A stretch of 57,348 nucleotides of DNA from Paraburkholderia diazotrophica (GTDB lineage: Bacteria > Pseudomonadota > Gammaproteobacteria > Burkholderiales > Burkholderiaceae): contig NZ_FNYE01000048.1 of the NCBI RefSeq assembly GCF_900108945.1, forward strand, positions 1 through 57,348, in the 5' to 3' direction. Shown one piece after another: positions 26,322 through 36,386 of this stretch. The position numbers and the translations under genes were made by a program. The notes below the pieces were generated by a model. That model saw nothing but the letters and a program-made list of their open reading frames with translations. It made no database searches and was not told where the DNA came from. The stretch's first letter is position 1, and each line of letters starts with the position of its first letter.

Positions 26322-26831
26322 ATGACCACCTACGTTGCGCTGTTGCGGGCCGTCAATGTCGGCGGCACCGGCAAGCTGCCAATGACCGAGCTTCGCCGGA
26401 TGTGCGAAGAAGCGGGTTTCATCGGCGTACGCACGTATATTGCGAGCGGCAATGTCGTGTTCGAAAGCAGGCTCGCGAGGCGCGCGGTGCAAGCCGCGCT
26501 CGAAAGCCGACTCGAAGCCTACGCGGGCAAGCCCGTGGGCGTGTTGATCCGCACGGGCAAGGAAATGGCTGACGTGCTGCGCGCCAATCCGTTCAGCGAC
26601 GAAGCGCCGAACCGCACCGTCGCGATCTTTCTCGATGGCCCGCCGCCCGCCGATACGCTCGAACACATGACCGGTCAGCGCGACGAAAAGGTCGCGCTCG
26701 GCAAGCAGGAAATCTATGTGCATTACGGCGAAGGGATGGCGAACTCGAAACTAAAAATTCCCGCTGCGAAAACAGGGACCGCGCGCAATATCAACACGAT
26801 CGCGACGCTCGCCGAATGGGCCGCGCAATGA
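26322..26831 (+). CDS. DUF1697 family protein
   Basis: A 169-residue protein with the DUF1697 hallmarks YVALLRAVNVGGTGKLPM at the N-terminus, TYIASGNVVFES (about residue 40) and a C-terminal KTGTARNINTI. The family is common in bacteria and has no established function. It is a single gene behind a terminator. Confidence 0.92.
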   Translation: MTTYVALLRAVNVGGTGKLPMTELRRMCEEAGFIGVRTYIASGNVVFESRLARRAVQAALESRLEAYAGKPVGVLIRTGKEMADVLRANPFSDEAPNRTVAIFLDGPPPADTLEHMTGQRDEKVALGKQEIYVHYGEGMANSKLKIPAAKTGTARNINTIATLAEWAAQ

Positions 26832-26951
26832 TGGCGGGCGATGGCCCGGCCCGCTGCAGCCGATGCGGCTTGTTGCTACACTGCGCGTTGCCAGTACTTC
26901 GTTGCAGCACATCTCTTGCAGCGCTTCCCGTTTCCTGCTCGCGTCCCGCTC

Positions 26952-27884
26952 ATGAAACCGTCACTGCTCGTACTGACTTCCCTTCCCGACGACAATCGAG
27001 AGCGCATCGCCGCTTCGTTCGACATCCTCTATGCGCCCACGCACGAAGCGCGCGCCGATTCGATCGCGAAGCACGGTGCTGCGATTCGCGTGGTGCTGAC
27101 CAACGGCACCACAGGTCTGAGCGCCGATGAAATAGACCGGTTGCCCGCGCTCGAACTGGTGAGCGCATTGGGCGCGGGCTACGAGAACATCGCGACGGAC
27201 CATGCGCGCGCACGCGGCATCGTGCTCACGAACGGCGCGGGCGCTAACGACGATTGCGTCGCCGATCATGCATTTGCATTGCTGCTGGCTGTCGTGCGCG
27301 ATGTGCCCCAGCGCGACCGCGCGACACGCGAAGGCATCTGGCGCGATGCGTTGCCGCTGCGGCCTTCGGTGTCGGGCAAGCGGCTCGGTATCGTCGGTCT
27401 TGGACATATCGGGGAGAAGGTGGCGCGCCGCGCGGCTGGTTTCGATATCGACGTCGCGTATCACAATCGCAAGCCACGCGACGGCGTGACACTGCGCTAC
27501 TTCGACAACCTGCGCGATCTCGCGCGCTGGAGCGACTATCTCGTCGTCGCGACGCCGGGCGGCGCGCTCACGCATCATCTGATCGACGCGCACGTGCTCG
27601 AAGCGTTGGGGCCGACGGGCTTTGTCATCAACGTGTCGCGCGGCAGCGTCGTCGATACGGATGCGCTTGCGCATGCGTTGAAGAATGGCGTCATCGCGGG
27701 AGCGGGGCTCGACGTGTACGAAAGCGAGCCGCATCCGCCGCAGTCGCTGCTGCATCTGAACAATGTCGTGCTGACGCCGCATGTGGCGGGCACGTCGCCG
27801 GAAGCGAACGCGGCCTGCGTCGATACTTTCATCGCGAACGCCACGCGTCACTTCGCGGGCCAGGACGTGCTCACGCCCATCTGA
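26952..27884 (+). CDS. D-2-hydroxyacid dehydrogenase (glyoxylate/hydroxypyruvate reductase-like)
   Basis: A 310-residue NAD(P)H-dependent reductase. The nucleotide loop is GIVGLGHIGEKVARRAAG (about residue 147). The catalytic Arg is in NVSRGSVVDTDAL (about 230), Glu in YESEPHPP (about 258), and His in TPHVAGTSPEA (about 277). This group reduces glyoxylate, hydroxypyruvate or 2-keto acids. Length and motifs are complete. It lies 57 bp before the OsmC gene and may be cotranscribed with it. Confidence 0.92.
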   Translation: MKPSLLVLTSLPDDNRERIAASFDILYAPTHEARADSIAKHGAAIRVVLTNGTTGLSADEIDRLPALELVSALGAGYENIATDHARARGIVLTNGAGANDDCVADHAFALLLAVVRDVPQRDRATREGIWRDALPLRPSVSGKRLGIVGLGHIGEKVARRAAGFDIDVAYHNRKPRDGVTLRYFDNLRDLARWSDYLVVATPGGALTHHLIDAHVLEALGPTGFVINVSRGSVVDTDALAHALKNGVIAGAGLDVYESEPHPPQSLLHLNNVVLTPHVAGTSPEANAACVDTFIANATRHFAGQDVLTPI

Positions 27885-27941
27885 CTGACGCTTATCGGCT
27901 GACGCTTATTGGATTACTCACTACGCGAGGACCTCACGTAT

Positions 27942-28430
27942 ATGGCCAAACATACGGCACTGATCGAATGGAGCAACAACGGCAGCCCGTTCACCGACAA
28001 CCGCTATAGCCGCGCGCATCGCTGGACGTTCGACGGCGGCGCGGTCGTGCCCGCATCGAGTTCGCCGCACGTGGTGCGCGTGCCGTTCTCCGATCCGGCG
28101 GGTGTCGATCCCGAAGAGGCGTACGTCGCGGCATTGTCGAGTTGTCACATGCTGTGGTTTCTGTCGATTGCAGCGGGCGAGGGTTACGTCGTGACCTCGT
28201 ATCGGGACGAAGCCGAGGGCACGATGGCAAAGAACGAAGCGGGCAAGGACGTAGTGACGCGAGTCGTGCTGAAGCCGGCCGTTGCATTTGCGGGCTCGAA
28301 AGCGCCGAGCGATGATGCGCTTCACCATCTCCATCATCTCGCGCACGATGCGTGTTTTCTGGCGAACTCGGTGAAGACGGTGATCGACGTCGAGGGAAGC
28401 TGGAGCTTCGACGCAGCGTCAAACGACTAA
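27942..28430 (+). CDS. OsmC family peroxiredoxin-like protein
   Basis: A 162-residue OsmC-fold protein. The two family cysteines are in ALSSCHMLWFLS (about residue 70) and HDACFLANSVK (about residue 138). Members reduce organic hydroperoxides with thiols. ATG 27942 gives the usual KHTALIEWS start. Confidence 0.92.
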   Translation: MAKHTALIEWSNNGSPFTDNRYSRAHRWTFDGGAVVPASSSPHVVRVPFSDPAGVDPEEAYVAALSSCHMLWFLSIAAGEGYVVTSYRDEAEGTMAKNEAGKDVVTRVVLKPAVAFAGSKAPSDDALHHLHHLAHDACFLANSVKTVIDVEGSWSFDAASND

Positions 28431-28468
28431 TCGCGTATCGACATTGCTCAGGTGGCTACACGTCGCTT

Positions 28469-28509
28469 CACTGCCCGGACTGGACCGTTCAGGCGCATCG
28501 CGGGCAGTG
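28469..28509. terminator. inverted repeat between convergent genes
   Basis: CACTGCCCG (28469-28477) and CGGGCAGTG (28501-28509) form a 9-bp stem with a 23-nt loop between the convergent osmC-like gene and the allophanate hydrolase gene. There is no T-run. Possible bidirectional transcription end; weak. Confidence 0.35.
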
Positions 28510-28540
28510 TCCGATCGGAAGCGTGACTATGCGCAACCCG

Positions 28541-30342
28541 TCACTGACGGAGCCTGCTTAGCCACGCGCGCCATCCGCCGTATTGCGTGATGTCGGTGGC
28601 GGCGTCGAGGCCGCCGGCTTCGCAAACGAAGCCGGTTTCCCAGCGGCCATCCGCAAGTTCGATCTTGCCCAGCGCGAGCGGCGCCGGAATGCCTGCGAGA
28701 AATGAGCCGAGTTCGGCGCTCGGCAATTCCCACACTTCGACAGCGATCGATGCACCGTTTGCCGTATCGCGCGTCATGCCGGGGCGCTGCGTCGGACCGC
28801 CCGCGAGCGCATACAGCCGATAGCGCGGCGCGCTCGCCGTCGCTTCGACGAGCCGCGCGCCGCGCGCCGTCAACTGCCCATTCAGCGCAAGCCCTTCGAG
28901 ATGCGCGCCGCACACGACGAGCTTCATCCTGTCGTGATGCGCGGCGCGTGCGGGCACATCCGCGTCCTGCGGCGCGCCGCCGATCAACGGCACGGCGAGC
29001 TTGCGATGCAAGGCATCGGCGATGCTCAGCAGGTATTGATCCGTGAATGCACGGCCGAACAGCGTCACGCCCCATGGCAGGCCGTTGCGCATGAACCCTG
29101 CGGGCGTCGCGACAGCCGCATAGTCGAGCAGATTCATGAAGTTCGTGTAATGCCCGAGCAGCGAGTTCGCACCGACAGGATCACGCTCGAGTTCAGCGAG
29201 CGTCACCGCGCGCGGAATGGACGGCGTCAGCACGCAATCGAGTTCGGCGAGTGTGGCATCGCAACGCTGCTTCAACGCCTGAAGCCTGTACTGCGCGCGG
29301 AACGCATCGACGGCTGTGGCGCCAGGCGCGTTCGCAAGCACGTCGCGAATCACGGGCAGTACGGCACCGGGTTGCGACTCCAACAGCGCACCCGCCACGC
29401 TATAGCGCTCGGCGACCCATGGGCCCTCATAGAGCAGGCGCGCTGCTTCGACGAAAGGCGTGAAATCGATCTCGACGGCTTCGCCGCCGATCGCTTCGAG
29501 CGCCGCGCGTGCCCGCGCAAACAGTGCGGGGCTTTCGTCACAGCCCGCAAACTCGAGTTGACGCGGCACGCCAAAGCGAAAGCGCGTGATTTCGCCGAAC
29601 GCCGCCGCGTCGTTCCATTGCGGGTTGACGCGGCTGTAGGCGTCAGTCGGATCGTAACGGGCGGTCAGGGCAAGCAGTTCGCTCGCCTCACTCGCGGTCG
29701 CGGTGAAATACGTCACGCAATCGAGCGTGCGGCACGCAGGCACGACGCCCGCGGTCGACAGCAAACCCTTCGTCCCCTTCGTGCCGACGAGGTTGTTCAG
29801 CGCGGCGGGTACGCGGCCCGAACCCGCCGTATCGGTGCCGAGCGCGAAGCCCGCGACGCCGAGCGCGACGGCCAGCGACGAACCCGCGCTCGATCCGCCC
29901 GACGGATACGCGGGATGCACGCTGTTGCGGCATTTGCCATACGGCGATCGCGTGCCGTTGAGTCCCGTCGCGAACTGGTCGAGATTCGTCTTGCCGATGG
30001 GCACCGCGCCGAGTGCGATCAGTTGTGCAACGAGCGTCGCCGATTCGTCCGGCGTGTAGGCAAAACCGGGGCAAGCGGCCGTCGTCGGAACGCCTGCGAG
30101 ATCGATGTTGTCCTTCAATGCGAACGGCACGCCGTAAAGCGGCAACGCATCGATAGCGCTTGCGTCCAGCGCCGCCAGATACGGCTCTATTTCCGCATCG
30201 GACAGCAGGTGAATGAAGAGGTGATAGTCGGGGTTCAGCGCCGCGCGCGCTCGCGCAATGCGCCGATCAGCCTGCGCGGCGTCGTGCGGCCTTCGCGGTA
30301 CGCGGCGCGCAACGCGGGCAGACGCAGATCGAATGAATTCAT
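28541..30342 (-). pseudogene. atzF: allophanate hydrolase, frame broken after about 36 codons
   Basis: Splits allophanate into two CO2 and two ammonia, the last step of guanidine/urea carboxylase breakdown. The amidase catalytic triad is visible: Lys in FALKDNIDLAG, and Ser in SGGSSAGSSLA with GTDTAGSGRVP. The C-terminal allophanate hydrolase domain starts at MKLVVCGAHLEG. The natural start (ATG 30342, MNSFDLRLPALRAAYREG) is in a different frame from the rest. The CG-repeat at about 30241-30250 seems one base short; one added base would give RERARALNPDYHLF, the expected junction. It lies 39 bp after the carboxylase gene. The rest of the 600-residue frame is intact, so a sequence error or a very recent mutation is likely. 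Confidence 0.85.
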
Positions 30343-30381
30343 CCCGGTGGTTCCTTGGAAGCGTTGATAGGGAATGCCGTG

Positions 30382-33300
30382 TCAGGTGCGCTGTTCGATC
30401 ACGACGACGCGCTGCCCCGCGCGAACGGGCGAACCCGGCGCGACATGAACCTCGCCGACGGTGCCTGCACACGGCGCAATGACGGAGATCTCCATCTTCA
30501 TCGACTCGATGATGAGCAGCACGTCGCCTGCCTCGACAGTCGCGCCGGGCTCGACGCGCACTTGCCACAGATTGCCCGCGATTTCGCTATCGACGGCAAT
30601 CTGGCCGTCGGTGAGCGGCGCGATGTCGGCGTCGGCTGCGATGGGCGGTTCGAGCGCGTCTTCGTTGCTGCCCGCTTCGTGCCAGCGTTGGCGCTCCGCC
30701 TGAAACGCAGCCTGCTGGCGCGCGCGGAACTGTGCGATCTCGCCGGCTTCGCGTGCGAGAAACGCCTGATAGTCCGCGAGCGACAGTTCGGTCTCTTCGA
30801 TCTTCAGCGGATAACGCCCGAGCGGAAAGGCTTCGCGGATGCGCAGCAACTCGTCGGCGCTCACTTCGTAGAAGCGGATCTGATCGAAGAAGCGCAGCAG
30901 GTACGGACGTCCCGCGAAATCCGCCACTGCGCGATAGCGGTTCCACATTTGCAGTGTGCGTCCGACGAACTGATACCCGCCCGGCCCCTCCATGCCATAC
31001 ACGCACAGATACGCACCGCCGATGCCGACCGAGTTTTCCGCCGTCCATGTGCGGGCCGGGTTGTACTTCGTCGTCACGAGCCGATGGCGCGGATCGAGCG
31101 GCGTCGCGACGGGTGCGCCGAGATAGACGTCGCCGAGGCCCATCACCAGATAGCTCGCGTCGAACACGATGCGCCTGACGGCATCGATCGAGTCGAGGCC
31201 GTTGACGCGCCGGATGAACTCCAGATTGCTCGGACACCACGGCGCATCCTTGCGCACCGTGGTCATGTACTTGTCGATGGCGAGCCGGCAAGCGGGGTCG
31301 TCCCACGACAGCGGCAGATGCACGACGCGCGACGGCGCGCGCAAATCCTTTTGCAGCAGCACGCGCTGCCATGTCGAGGCGACGTGTTCGAGCAGCGCGG
31401 CAAGCGGCAATTGCTCCGGCTGATAGTGAACCTGCAACGAGCGGATGCCGGGCGTGAGATCGACGACACCGGGCAACTGCAACGCTTCGAGCGATTGCAT
31501 CAATGCGTGGCCGCGAAAGCGCAGCACGAGATCGAGTTCGGGCGGGCCGATTTCGAGCAGCAGATGCGTGTCGCCGGAAAGACGCGCGACGAGCCGCTCG
31601 TCGCCTTCGCCGACGTTCAGCACAATTGGCGATTGCAGTTGCGCCGAATTTGCAGTGCGCGTCGGCAGCGTCTGTTCTGCGAGTGTTTCGATTTCCATGG
31701 CACGCGCGCGTGCCGCTGCGCGCGCCGTCGCGATGTCGACGGGAACGAAGCGCACCTTGTCGCCTGCCTTGAGCTGGCCGATCTGCCACAGGTCCGCTTC
31801 GATCACCGTGACGGGACAGACGAATCCGCCGAGGCTCGGACCGTCGGGGCCGAGAATGACGGGCATGTCCCCCGTGAAATCGATCGCGCCGACGGCATAC
31901 GGATTATCGTGAATGTTCGACGGATGCAGACCCGCTTCGCCGCCATCGGCACGCGTCCATTCGGGCTTCGGACCGATGAGCCTGACACCCGTGCGGCTCG
32001 AATTGAAGTGGATCTCCCAGTCCGTATCGAGAAACCGTTCGATATAGCGCGCGTTGAAGTATTCGGGCGCGCCATGCGGACCGTAGACCACACGGAGCAC
32101 GCGCACATCGTCGAGGCGCCGTGCGAGCGATGCACGCAACGTCGCGCCCGCGGCGCGATCGGCCAGCGCATGCAGATGCAGCACGTCGCCCGCGCGCAGC
32201 GCCCGCCCGCCATGTCCGCCGAACTGCCCGAGCGTGAACGTGCTGCGGCTGCCCAGATACTGCGCGACGTCGAGACCGCCGCGGACGCACAGGTAGGCGC
32301 GCGCGCCTGCGCCGCGTATCGTGCCGAGCGCGAGCGTCGAACCGGCCGCGACGAAGAACGTCGTGTTCATCGGTTGCGGGATGTCGTCGAGCATGACGGG
32401 CAGCGTCGCGCCCGTGACGACCACGACGGCGTCCGCGTTGAAGCGCAGCATGGGCCCGCTCATCGTGATTTCGAGCGCGGCCGCTTGCGCGTCATTGCCG
32501 AGCAGGCGATTGCCGAGGCGCAATGCGCGATCGTCCATCGGGCCCGAAGGCGGCACGCCCACGGCCCAATAACCAGGACGCCCCGGATAGTCCTGAACGG
32601 TGGTCTGCGTGCCGCCGCCGAGCACCTCGAACGTCGATGCGCGATAGCGCAAACCGTCGAGACAGCGCGTCCACGGATGGCCGCTTGCGAATGGTGCGTC
32701 AGCGAGAATCTGGCGCAGATAGTCCCGGTTCGTTTCGACGCCATAGATGCGCGAGGCCTCGAGTGCTGCGTCGAGCGCGCGGCGTGCGGCATCGCGCGTC
32801 GGCTGCCAGGCGATCAGCTTTGCGAGCATCGGATCGAACCACGGCGGCACTTCGCAACCGGCTTCGATCCATGTATCGATGCGCAATGCGCGGCCATCGG
32901 CTGACGGAAACGACACATCGGTCAAAAGCCCCGGGCAGGGCTTGAAATCACGGCCCGGATCTTCGGCATAGAGGCGCGCCTGGATCGCATGCCCTTGCGG
33001 TTTCAGGTCGCGCGACAGCACGTCGAGCGGCGCAAGCGTGCCTGCTGCAAGCTCGATCATCCAGCGCACCAGATCGACGCCCCACACCTGCTCCGTGACG
33101 CCGTGCTCGACCTGCAAACGCGTATTCACTTCGAGAAAATAGAAGCGCGCGGCATCGCTGTCGTAGACGAATTCGACCGTGCCCGCCGAGCGATAGGCGA
33201 CCGCTTGCGCAAGCCCGATCGCGGCATCGCAGAGTGCGGCTTCGACGCCGTCGGGCAGATTCGGCGCGGGCGTTTCTTCGAGCACTTTCTGATTGCGCCG

Positions 33301-33993
33301 CTGCACCGAACAATCGCGCACGCCGAGCGCGATCGCCGCGCCTTTGCCGTCGCCGAAAATCTGCACTTCGAGATGCCGCGCCTTCTCGATGTACTTTTCG
33401 AGGAACACGCCCGCGTCGCTGAAATTGTTCTGTCCGAGGCGCTTCACGATATCGAACTGCGCCGCAAGCTCTTCGGCGGAGCGGCACACGCGCATGCCGA
33501 TGCCGCCGCCGCCCGCCGTGCTTTTCAGCATCACGGGATAACCGACGCGTTCGGCCGCTTCGAATGCCGCACGTAGATCGTCGAGCAGGCCAGTGCCTTC
33601 GAGCATCGGCACACCTTGTCCGGCGGCGATCGCGCGAGCCGTGTGCTTGAGGCCGAATGCGCGCAACTGCGCAGGCGTCGGTCCGATGAACGCGATGCCC
33701 GCGGCTTCGCAAGCCTCGGCAAACGCAGCGTTTTCCGACAGAAAGCCGTAGCCCGGATGAATCGCCTGCGCGCCGTGCGCGCGCGCGGCGTCGAGAATCT
33801 TCGCGACGTCGAGATAAGTTGCGCTCGCTGCGCCGTCGCCGAGACTGCATGCGGTATCGGCGAAACTGACGTGACGGCTTGCGCGATCAGCTTCGCTATA
33901 GACAGCCACGCCTTCGACGTTCAGCTCGCGCAGCGTGCGCAGAATGCGGCAGGCGATCGCACCGCGATTCGCAATGAGGACTTTATCGAACAT
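30382..33993 (-). CDS. biotin-dependent guanidine/urea carboxylase
   Basis: A 1203-residue multidomain carboxylase. Biotin carboxylase is at about 1-450 (MLKSTAGGGGIGMRVC, EVNTRLQVEHGVTEQVWG). The carboxyltransferase halves follow: the AHS2/KipA-like part starts near 460 (TVQDYPGRPGYW) and the AHS1/KipI-like part lies after it. The C-terminal biotinyl domain has the acceptor Lys in IIESMKMEISV (about 1165). ATP and bicarbonate carboxylate the substrate. Such proteins were long called urea carboxylase. In operons with a guanidine-I riboswitch and paired DUF1989 proteins, as here, the preferred substrate is guanidine, giving carboxyguanidine. That substrate choice is inferred from context. Confidence 0.93.
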   Translation of the reverse strand: MFDKVLIANRGAIACRILRTLRELNVEGVAVYSEADRASRHVSFADTACSLGDGAASATYLDVAKILDAARAHGAQAIHPGYGFLSENAAFAEACEAAGIAFIGPTPAQLRAFGLKHTARAIAAGQGVPMLEGTGLLDDLRAAFEAAERVGYPVMLKSTAGGGGIGMRVCRSAEELAAQFDIVKRLGQNNFSDAGVFLEKYIEKARHLEVQIFGDGKGAAIALGVRDCSVQRRNQKVLEETPAPNLPDGVEAALCDAAIGLAQAVAYRSAGTVEFVYDSDAARFYFLEVNTRLQVEHGVTEQVWGVDLVRWMIELAAGTLAPLDVLSRDLKPQGHAIQARLYAEDPGRDFKPCPGLLTDVSFPSADGRALRIDTWIEAGCEVPPWFDPMLAKLIAWQPTRDAARRALDAALEASRIYGVETNRDYLRQILADAPFASGHPWTRCLDGLRYRASTFEVLGGGTQTTVQDYPGRPGYWAVGVPPSGPMDDRALRLGNRLLGNDAQAAALEITMSGPMLRFNADAVVVVTGATLPVMLDDIPQPMNTTFFVAAGSTLALGTIRGAGARAYLCVRGGLDVAQYLGSRSTFTLGQFGGHGGRALRAGDVLHLHALADRAAGATLRASLARRLDDVRVLRVVYGPHGAPEYFNARYIERFLDTDWEIHFNSSRTGVRLIGPKPEWTRADGGEAGLHPSNIHDNPYAVGAIDFTGDMPVILGPDGPSLGGFVCPVTVIEADLWQIGQLKAGDKVRFVPVDIATARAAARARAMEIETLAEQTLPTRTANSAQLQSPIVLNVGEGDERLVARLSGDTHLLLEIGPPELDLVLRFRGHALMQSLEALQLPGVVDLTPGIRSLQVHYQPEQLPLAALLEHVASTWQRVLLQKDLRAPSRVVHLPLSWDDPACRLAIDKYMTTVRKDAPWCPSNLEFIRRVNGLDSIDAVRRIVFDASYLVMGLGDVYLGAPVATPLDPRHRLVTTKYNPARTWTAENSVGIGGAYLCVYGMEGPGGYQFVGRTLQMWNRYRAVADFAGRPYLLRFFDQIRFYEVSADELLRIREAFPLGRYPLKIEETELSLADYQAFLAREAGEIAQFRARQQAAFQAERQRWHEAGSNEDALEPPIAADADIAPLTDGQIAVDSEIAGNLWQVRVEPGATVEAGDVLLIIESMKMEISVIAPCAGTVGEVHVAPGSPVRAGQRVVVIEQRT

Positions 33994-34098
33994 GAGTGGA
34001 TGTTCAATGCGTGGGCGGGTCGTCCCGCCACGTGGAGATGCGTGCCGAGGTCGTCCACGGCAGGCCGCTTCGCTTTCGCGTTTCGGAGCGAGCAGCGT

Positions 34099-34212
34099 TC
34101 AGTGGCGCGCGTGCCGTTCAACGCGGCGCGAAGCGCGGTCGATCGGCAAGAAACGCTCGGCGCGAACCTTCATCAGCGTGTAGAGCCACCGACGCAGCGC
34201 GGTCAGTTCCAT
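34099..34212 (-). CDS. possible 37-residue coupled small protein
   Basis: The ATG at 34212 lies inside the last codons of the upstream DUF1989 gene (10-nt overlap). The frame reads MELTALRRWLYTLMKVRAER and stops 105 bp before the carboxylase start. It is very basic and helical. Overlapping coupling is typical of real operon genes, but I know no homologue and it is very short. Confidence 0.25.
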   Translation of the reverse strand: MELTALRRWLYTLMKVRAERFLPIDRASRRVERHARH

Positions 34213-34847
34213 ATCGTCAGCTCCGCGGAAGTGGGGTTGTACGCGTTGCACGGGTTGTTCAACTGCGGGCAGTTCGAGATCAGCACGATCACGTCCATTT
34301 CGGCGCGCAGTTCGACGTACTTGCCCGGCGCGGAAATGCCGTCTTCGAATGTGAGGCCGCCCTCGGATGTCACGGGAACGTTCATGAAGAAGTTGATGTT
34401 GGCGGCGATGTCGTGTTTCGACAGCCGGCCGTCGTGCGCGCAGGCGCGCAGGAAGTTGTCGCGGCAGCTGTGCATGTAGCGCTTTTCCAGCGCATAGCGC
34501 ACGGTATTGCTTTCCTGCGCGCACGCGCCGCCGAGCGTGTCGTGACGTCCGCACGTGTCGGCGACGATGGTCAGCATCGGGTTGCCGAGATTCGAATAGA
34601 GCACGGTGCCCGTCGTCAGATAAAGACTGTTCTGGCGGCGCAGCGTGCGTTGCGCGTCGTAGCGCTCGCGCGGATCGGCGAGGCTGTAGAACAGCGTATC
34701 GATCGCCTGATTGCCTTCGAGGTCGCGGATGCGCAGTGTCTGGCCCGCCTTCAGTTCCTTGAGCCACGGCTCGCCCGCAGGCAATGTCGCGCGGAAGACC
34801 GCGTTCGCGGAATCGAGCGTGCTGGCTGTGAGTGTCTGTGTCGTCAT
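34203..34847 (-). CDS. DUF1989 / urea carboxylase-associated protein, carboxyguanidine deiminase subunit
   Basis: A 214-residue DUF1989 protein with the metal-binding-like segments VADTCGRHDTLGGAC and RDNFLRACAHDGR, and KHDIAANINFFMNVPV. Paired DUF1989 proteins beside this carboxylase form carboxyguanidine deiminase (CgdAB), which converts carboxyguanidine to allophanate and ammonia. It lies 12 bp after the second DUF1989 gene. Which gene is subunit A or B cannot be fixed by eye. Confidence 0.88.
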   Translation of the reverse strand: MTTQTLTASTLDSANAVFRATLPAGEPWLKELKAGQTLRIRDLEGNQAIDTLFYSLADPRERYDAQRTLRRQNSLYLTTGTVLYSNLGNPMLTIVADTCGRHDTLGGACAQESNTVRYALEKRYMHSCRDNFLRACAHDGRLSKHDIAANINFFMNVPVTSEGGLTFEDGISAPGKYVELRAEMDVIVLISNCPQLNNPCNAYNPTSAELTIWN

Positions 34848-34859
34848 GGTGCGCTGTGA

Positions 34860-35576
34860 TCAGAGAAAGAATCGTTCGGTGTTGATGAAGCCGCGCGCGT
34901 TTTCGTCGCACGACGTGCGGCAGATTTCCGCCACTTGCGGGTGGGCGGCGTGCAGCGTGAGCTTCACGGGCCTCGGCGCGTATTCGCTGTTCGGGTCGAG
35001 CGGATGCTGGATCGCCGTCAGTACGACGAGCGTGTTCATCGGCGCATACAGTTCGACGTAATCGCCCGCTTTCGAATTGCCCGCGGCGAGACTGAGCGCG
35101 CCTGCATCGGTCACGTCGACGCGGCTGAAGAGATTGAGCGTCATCAGCAGATCCGCAACGCCAAGCCCCCATTTGCCGAGTTCGACGAGCAGGTTGTCCG
35201 CGCCGTTGCGATGGAACGCGTTGCGCAACTCCTGATAGCGGCCCTGTCCGTACTTCTCCAGCACTTCCGCAGCGTTCGAAACGCCCGCGAGCGTGTCGTG
35301 CCAGCCGCACGTATCCGCGACAATCGCGGCGAGCGCGCGGCCCATGTCGGAATAGAGGCAATGACCCTTGGTCAGCTTCGCGGTGTGCTGGCACTTGAGC
35401 GTGTCGGGCAGATTGAGGCGTTCGCTTTTTTCAGCGGCATTGAAGAGCAGCATGCTGACGTTCGCGCCGCCGCGCAGGTCGGTGATGCGCAGCAACTGGC
35501 CGCGCCTGACGATCAGCGACGCGTGGCCGCCGCCCGGCACGGTTTCTTCCAGCAATGAGGCGTTGATATCGTTCAT
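34860..35576 (-). CDS. DUF1989 / urea carboxylase-associated protein, second carboxyguanidine deiminase subunit
   Basis: A 238-residue DUF1989 protein with VADTCGWHDTLAGVSN and the conserved DLLMTLNLFSRVDV segment, related to the neighbouring 214-residue protein and expected to act with it as a heteromer. ATG 35576 (MNDINASLLEETVPGGGHAS) is preferred over an upstream in-frame start that gives unrelated residues. It is 36 bp behind the ABC ATPase gene. Confidence 0.88.
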   Translation of the reverse strand: MNDINASLLEETVPGGGHASLIVRRGQLLRITDLRGGANVSMLLFNAAEKSERLNLPDTLKCQHTAKLTKGHCLYSDMGRALAAIVADTCGWHDTLAGVSNAAEVLEKYGQGRYQELRNAFHRNGADNLLVELGKWGLGVADLLMTLNLFSRVDVTDAGALSLAAGNSKAGDYVELYAPMNTLVVLTAIQHPLDPNSEYAPRPVKLTLHAAHPQVAEICRTSCDENARGFINTERFFL

Positions 35577-35612
35577 CTCGTGTCCTTGTTGTATTCGCGT
35601 GGAGCGCACGGT

Positions 35613-36386
35613 TCATGCGGGCACGGCAAGCAGCGGCGGAATCGCCGTGGCCGCGTGCGGGTCGCGTACGCCGTTGCGTTCGAGCGGAATGTCGTAAGTG
35701 ATGCGCGCGCCGTAGGCTTGCGGTGCCTGGGGATCGACGCGCACCTTGTCGAACACCAGCACGCGGCTGCCGAGCGTGAAGCCTTCTTTCAGATCGTGCG
35801 TGACCATGAAGACGGTCAGTCTCGCTTCGCGCCACAACGCGGTCAGCAGTTCGTGCATGTCGCGCCGGATGCCGGGATCGAGCGCGCCGAAGGGTTCGTC
35901 GAGCAGCAGCACGCGCGGCTTCATCACGAGCGCCTGTGCTAGCGCCAGGCGTTGCTGCATGCCGCCCGACAGCTGATGCGGGTACTTGTCGAGCGAATCA
36001 GAGAGGCCGACGCGCGCGAGCATCGCGGCGGCTTCGTCGCGTGCAAGACGACGGCGTGCGCCGAACAGTCTTCCCGTGAAGGGCGCATGCGGCAGTTCAA
36101 GGCCGAGCATCACGTTGCACAGCACGCTCAGGTGCGGGAACACCGAATAACGCTGGAACACGACGCCGCGATGCGGGTCCGGCTCGGCCGGCAGCGGTTC
36201 GCCGTCGAGCAGGATCTGGCCGCGCGTCGGATGTTCCTGGCCGAGCAGCAGCCGCAGAAACGTCGACTTGCCGCAGCCCGATGCGCCGACCATCGAACAG
36301 AACTCGCCTTCCGCGATACGCAGATTCAGCCGTTCGAGCACGACCTGATCGTCGTACTGCTTCCACAGGTTGCGGATCTCGATCAT
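35613..36386 (-). CDS. ABC transporter ATP-binding protein (probable guanidine importer)
   Basis: A 257-residue ATPase of the nitrate/taurine family. Walker A GASGCGKSTFLRLLLG (about residue 33), signature LSGGMQQRLALAQAL (about 141), Walker B VLLLDEPFGALD (about 161) and switch His in FMVTHDLKEG (about 196). It overlaps the permease stop by 4 nt (ATGA). By riboswitch context the cargo is guanidine. Confidence 0.93.
   Translation of the reverse strand: MIEIRNLWKQYDDQVVLERLNLRIAEGEFCSMVGASGCGKSTFLRLLLGQEHPTRGQILLDGEPLPAEPDPHRGVVFQRYSVFPHLSVLCNVMLGLELPHAPFTGRLFGARRRLARDEAAAMLARVGLSDSLDKYPHQLSGGMQQRLALAQALVMKPRVLLLDEPFGALDPGIRRDMHELLTALWREARLTVFMVTHDLKEGFTLGSRVLVFDKVRVDPQAPQAYGARITYDIPLERNGVRDPHAATAIPPLLAVPA

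Noticed and set aside
30355..32904. 849-codon plus-strand frame opposite the carboxylase gene
   Set aside because: Antisense shadow; the minus-strand frame has complete carboxylase domains.
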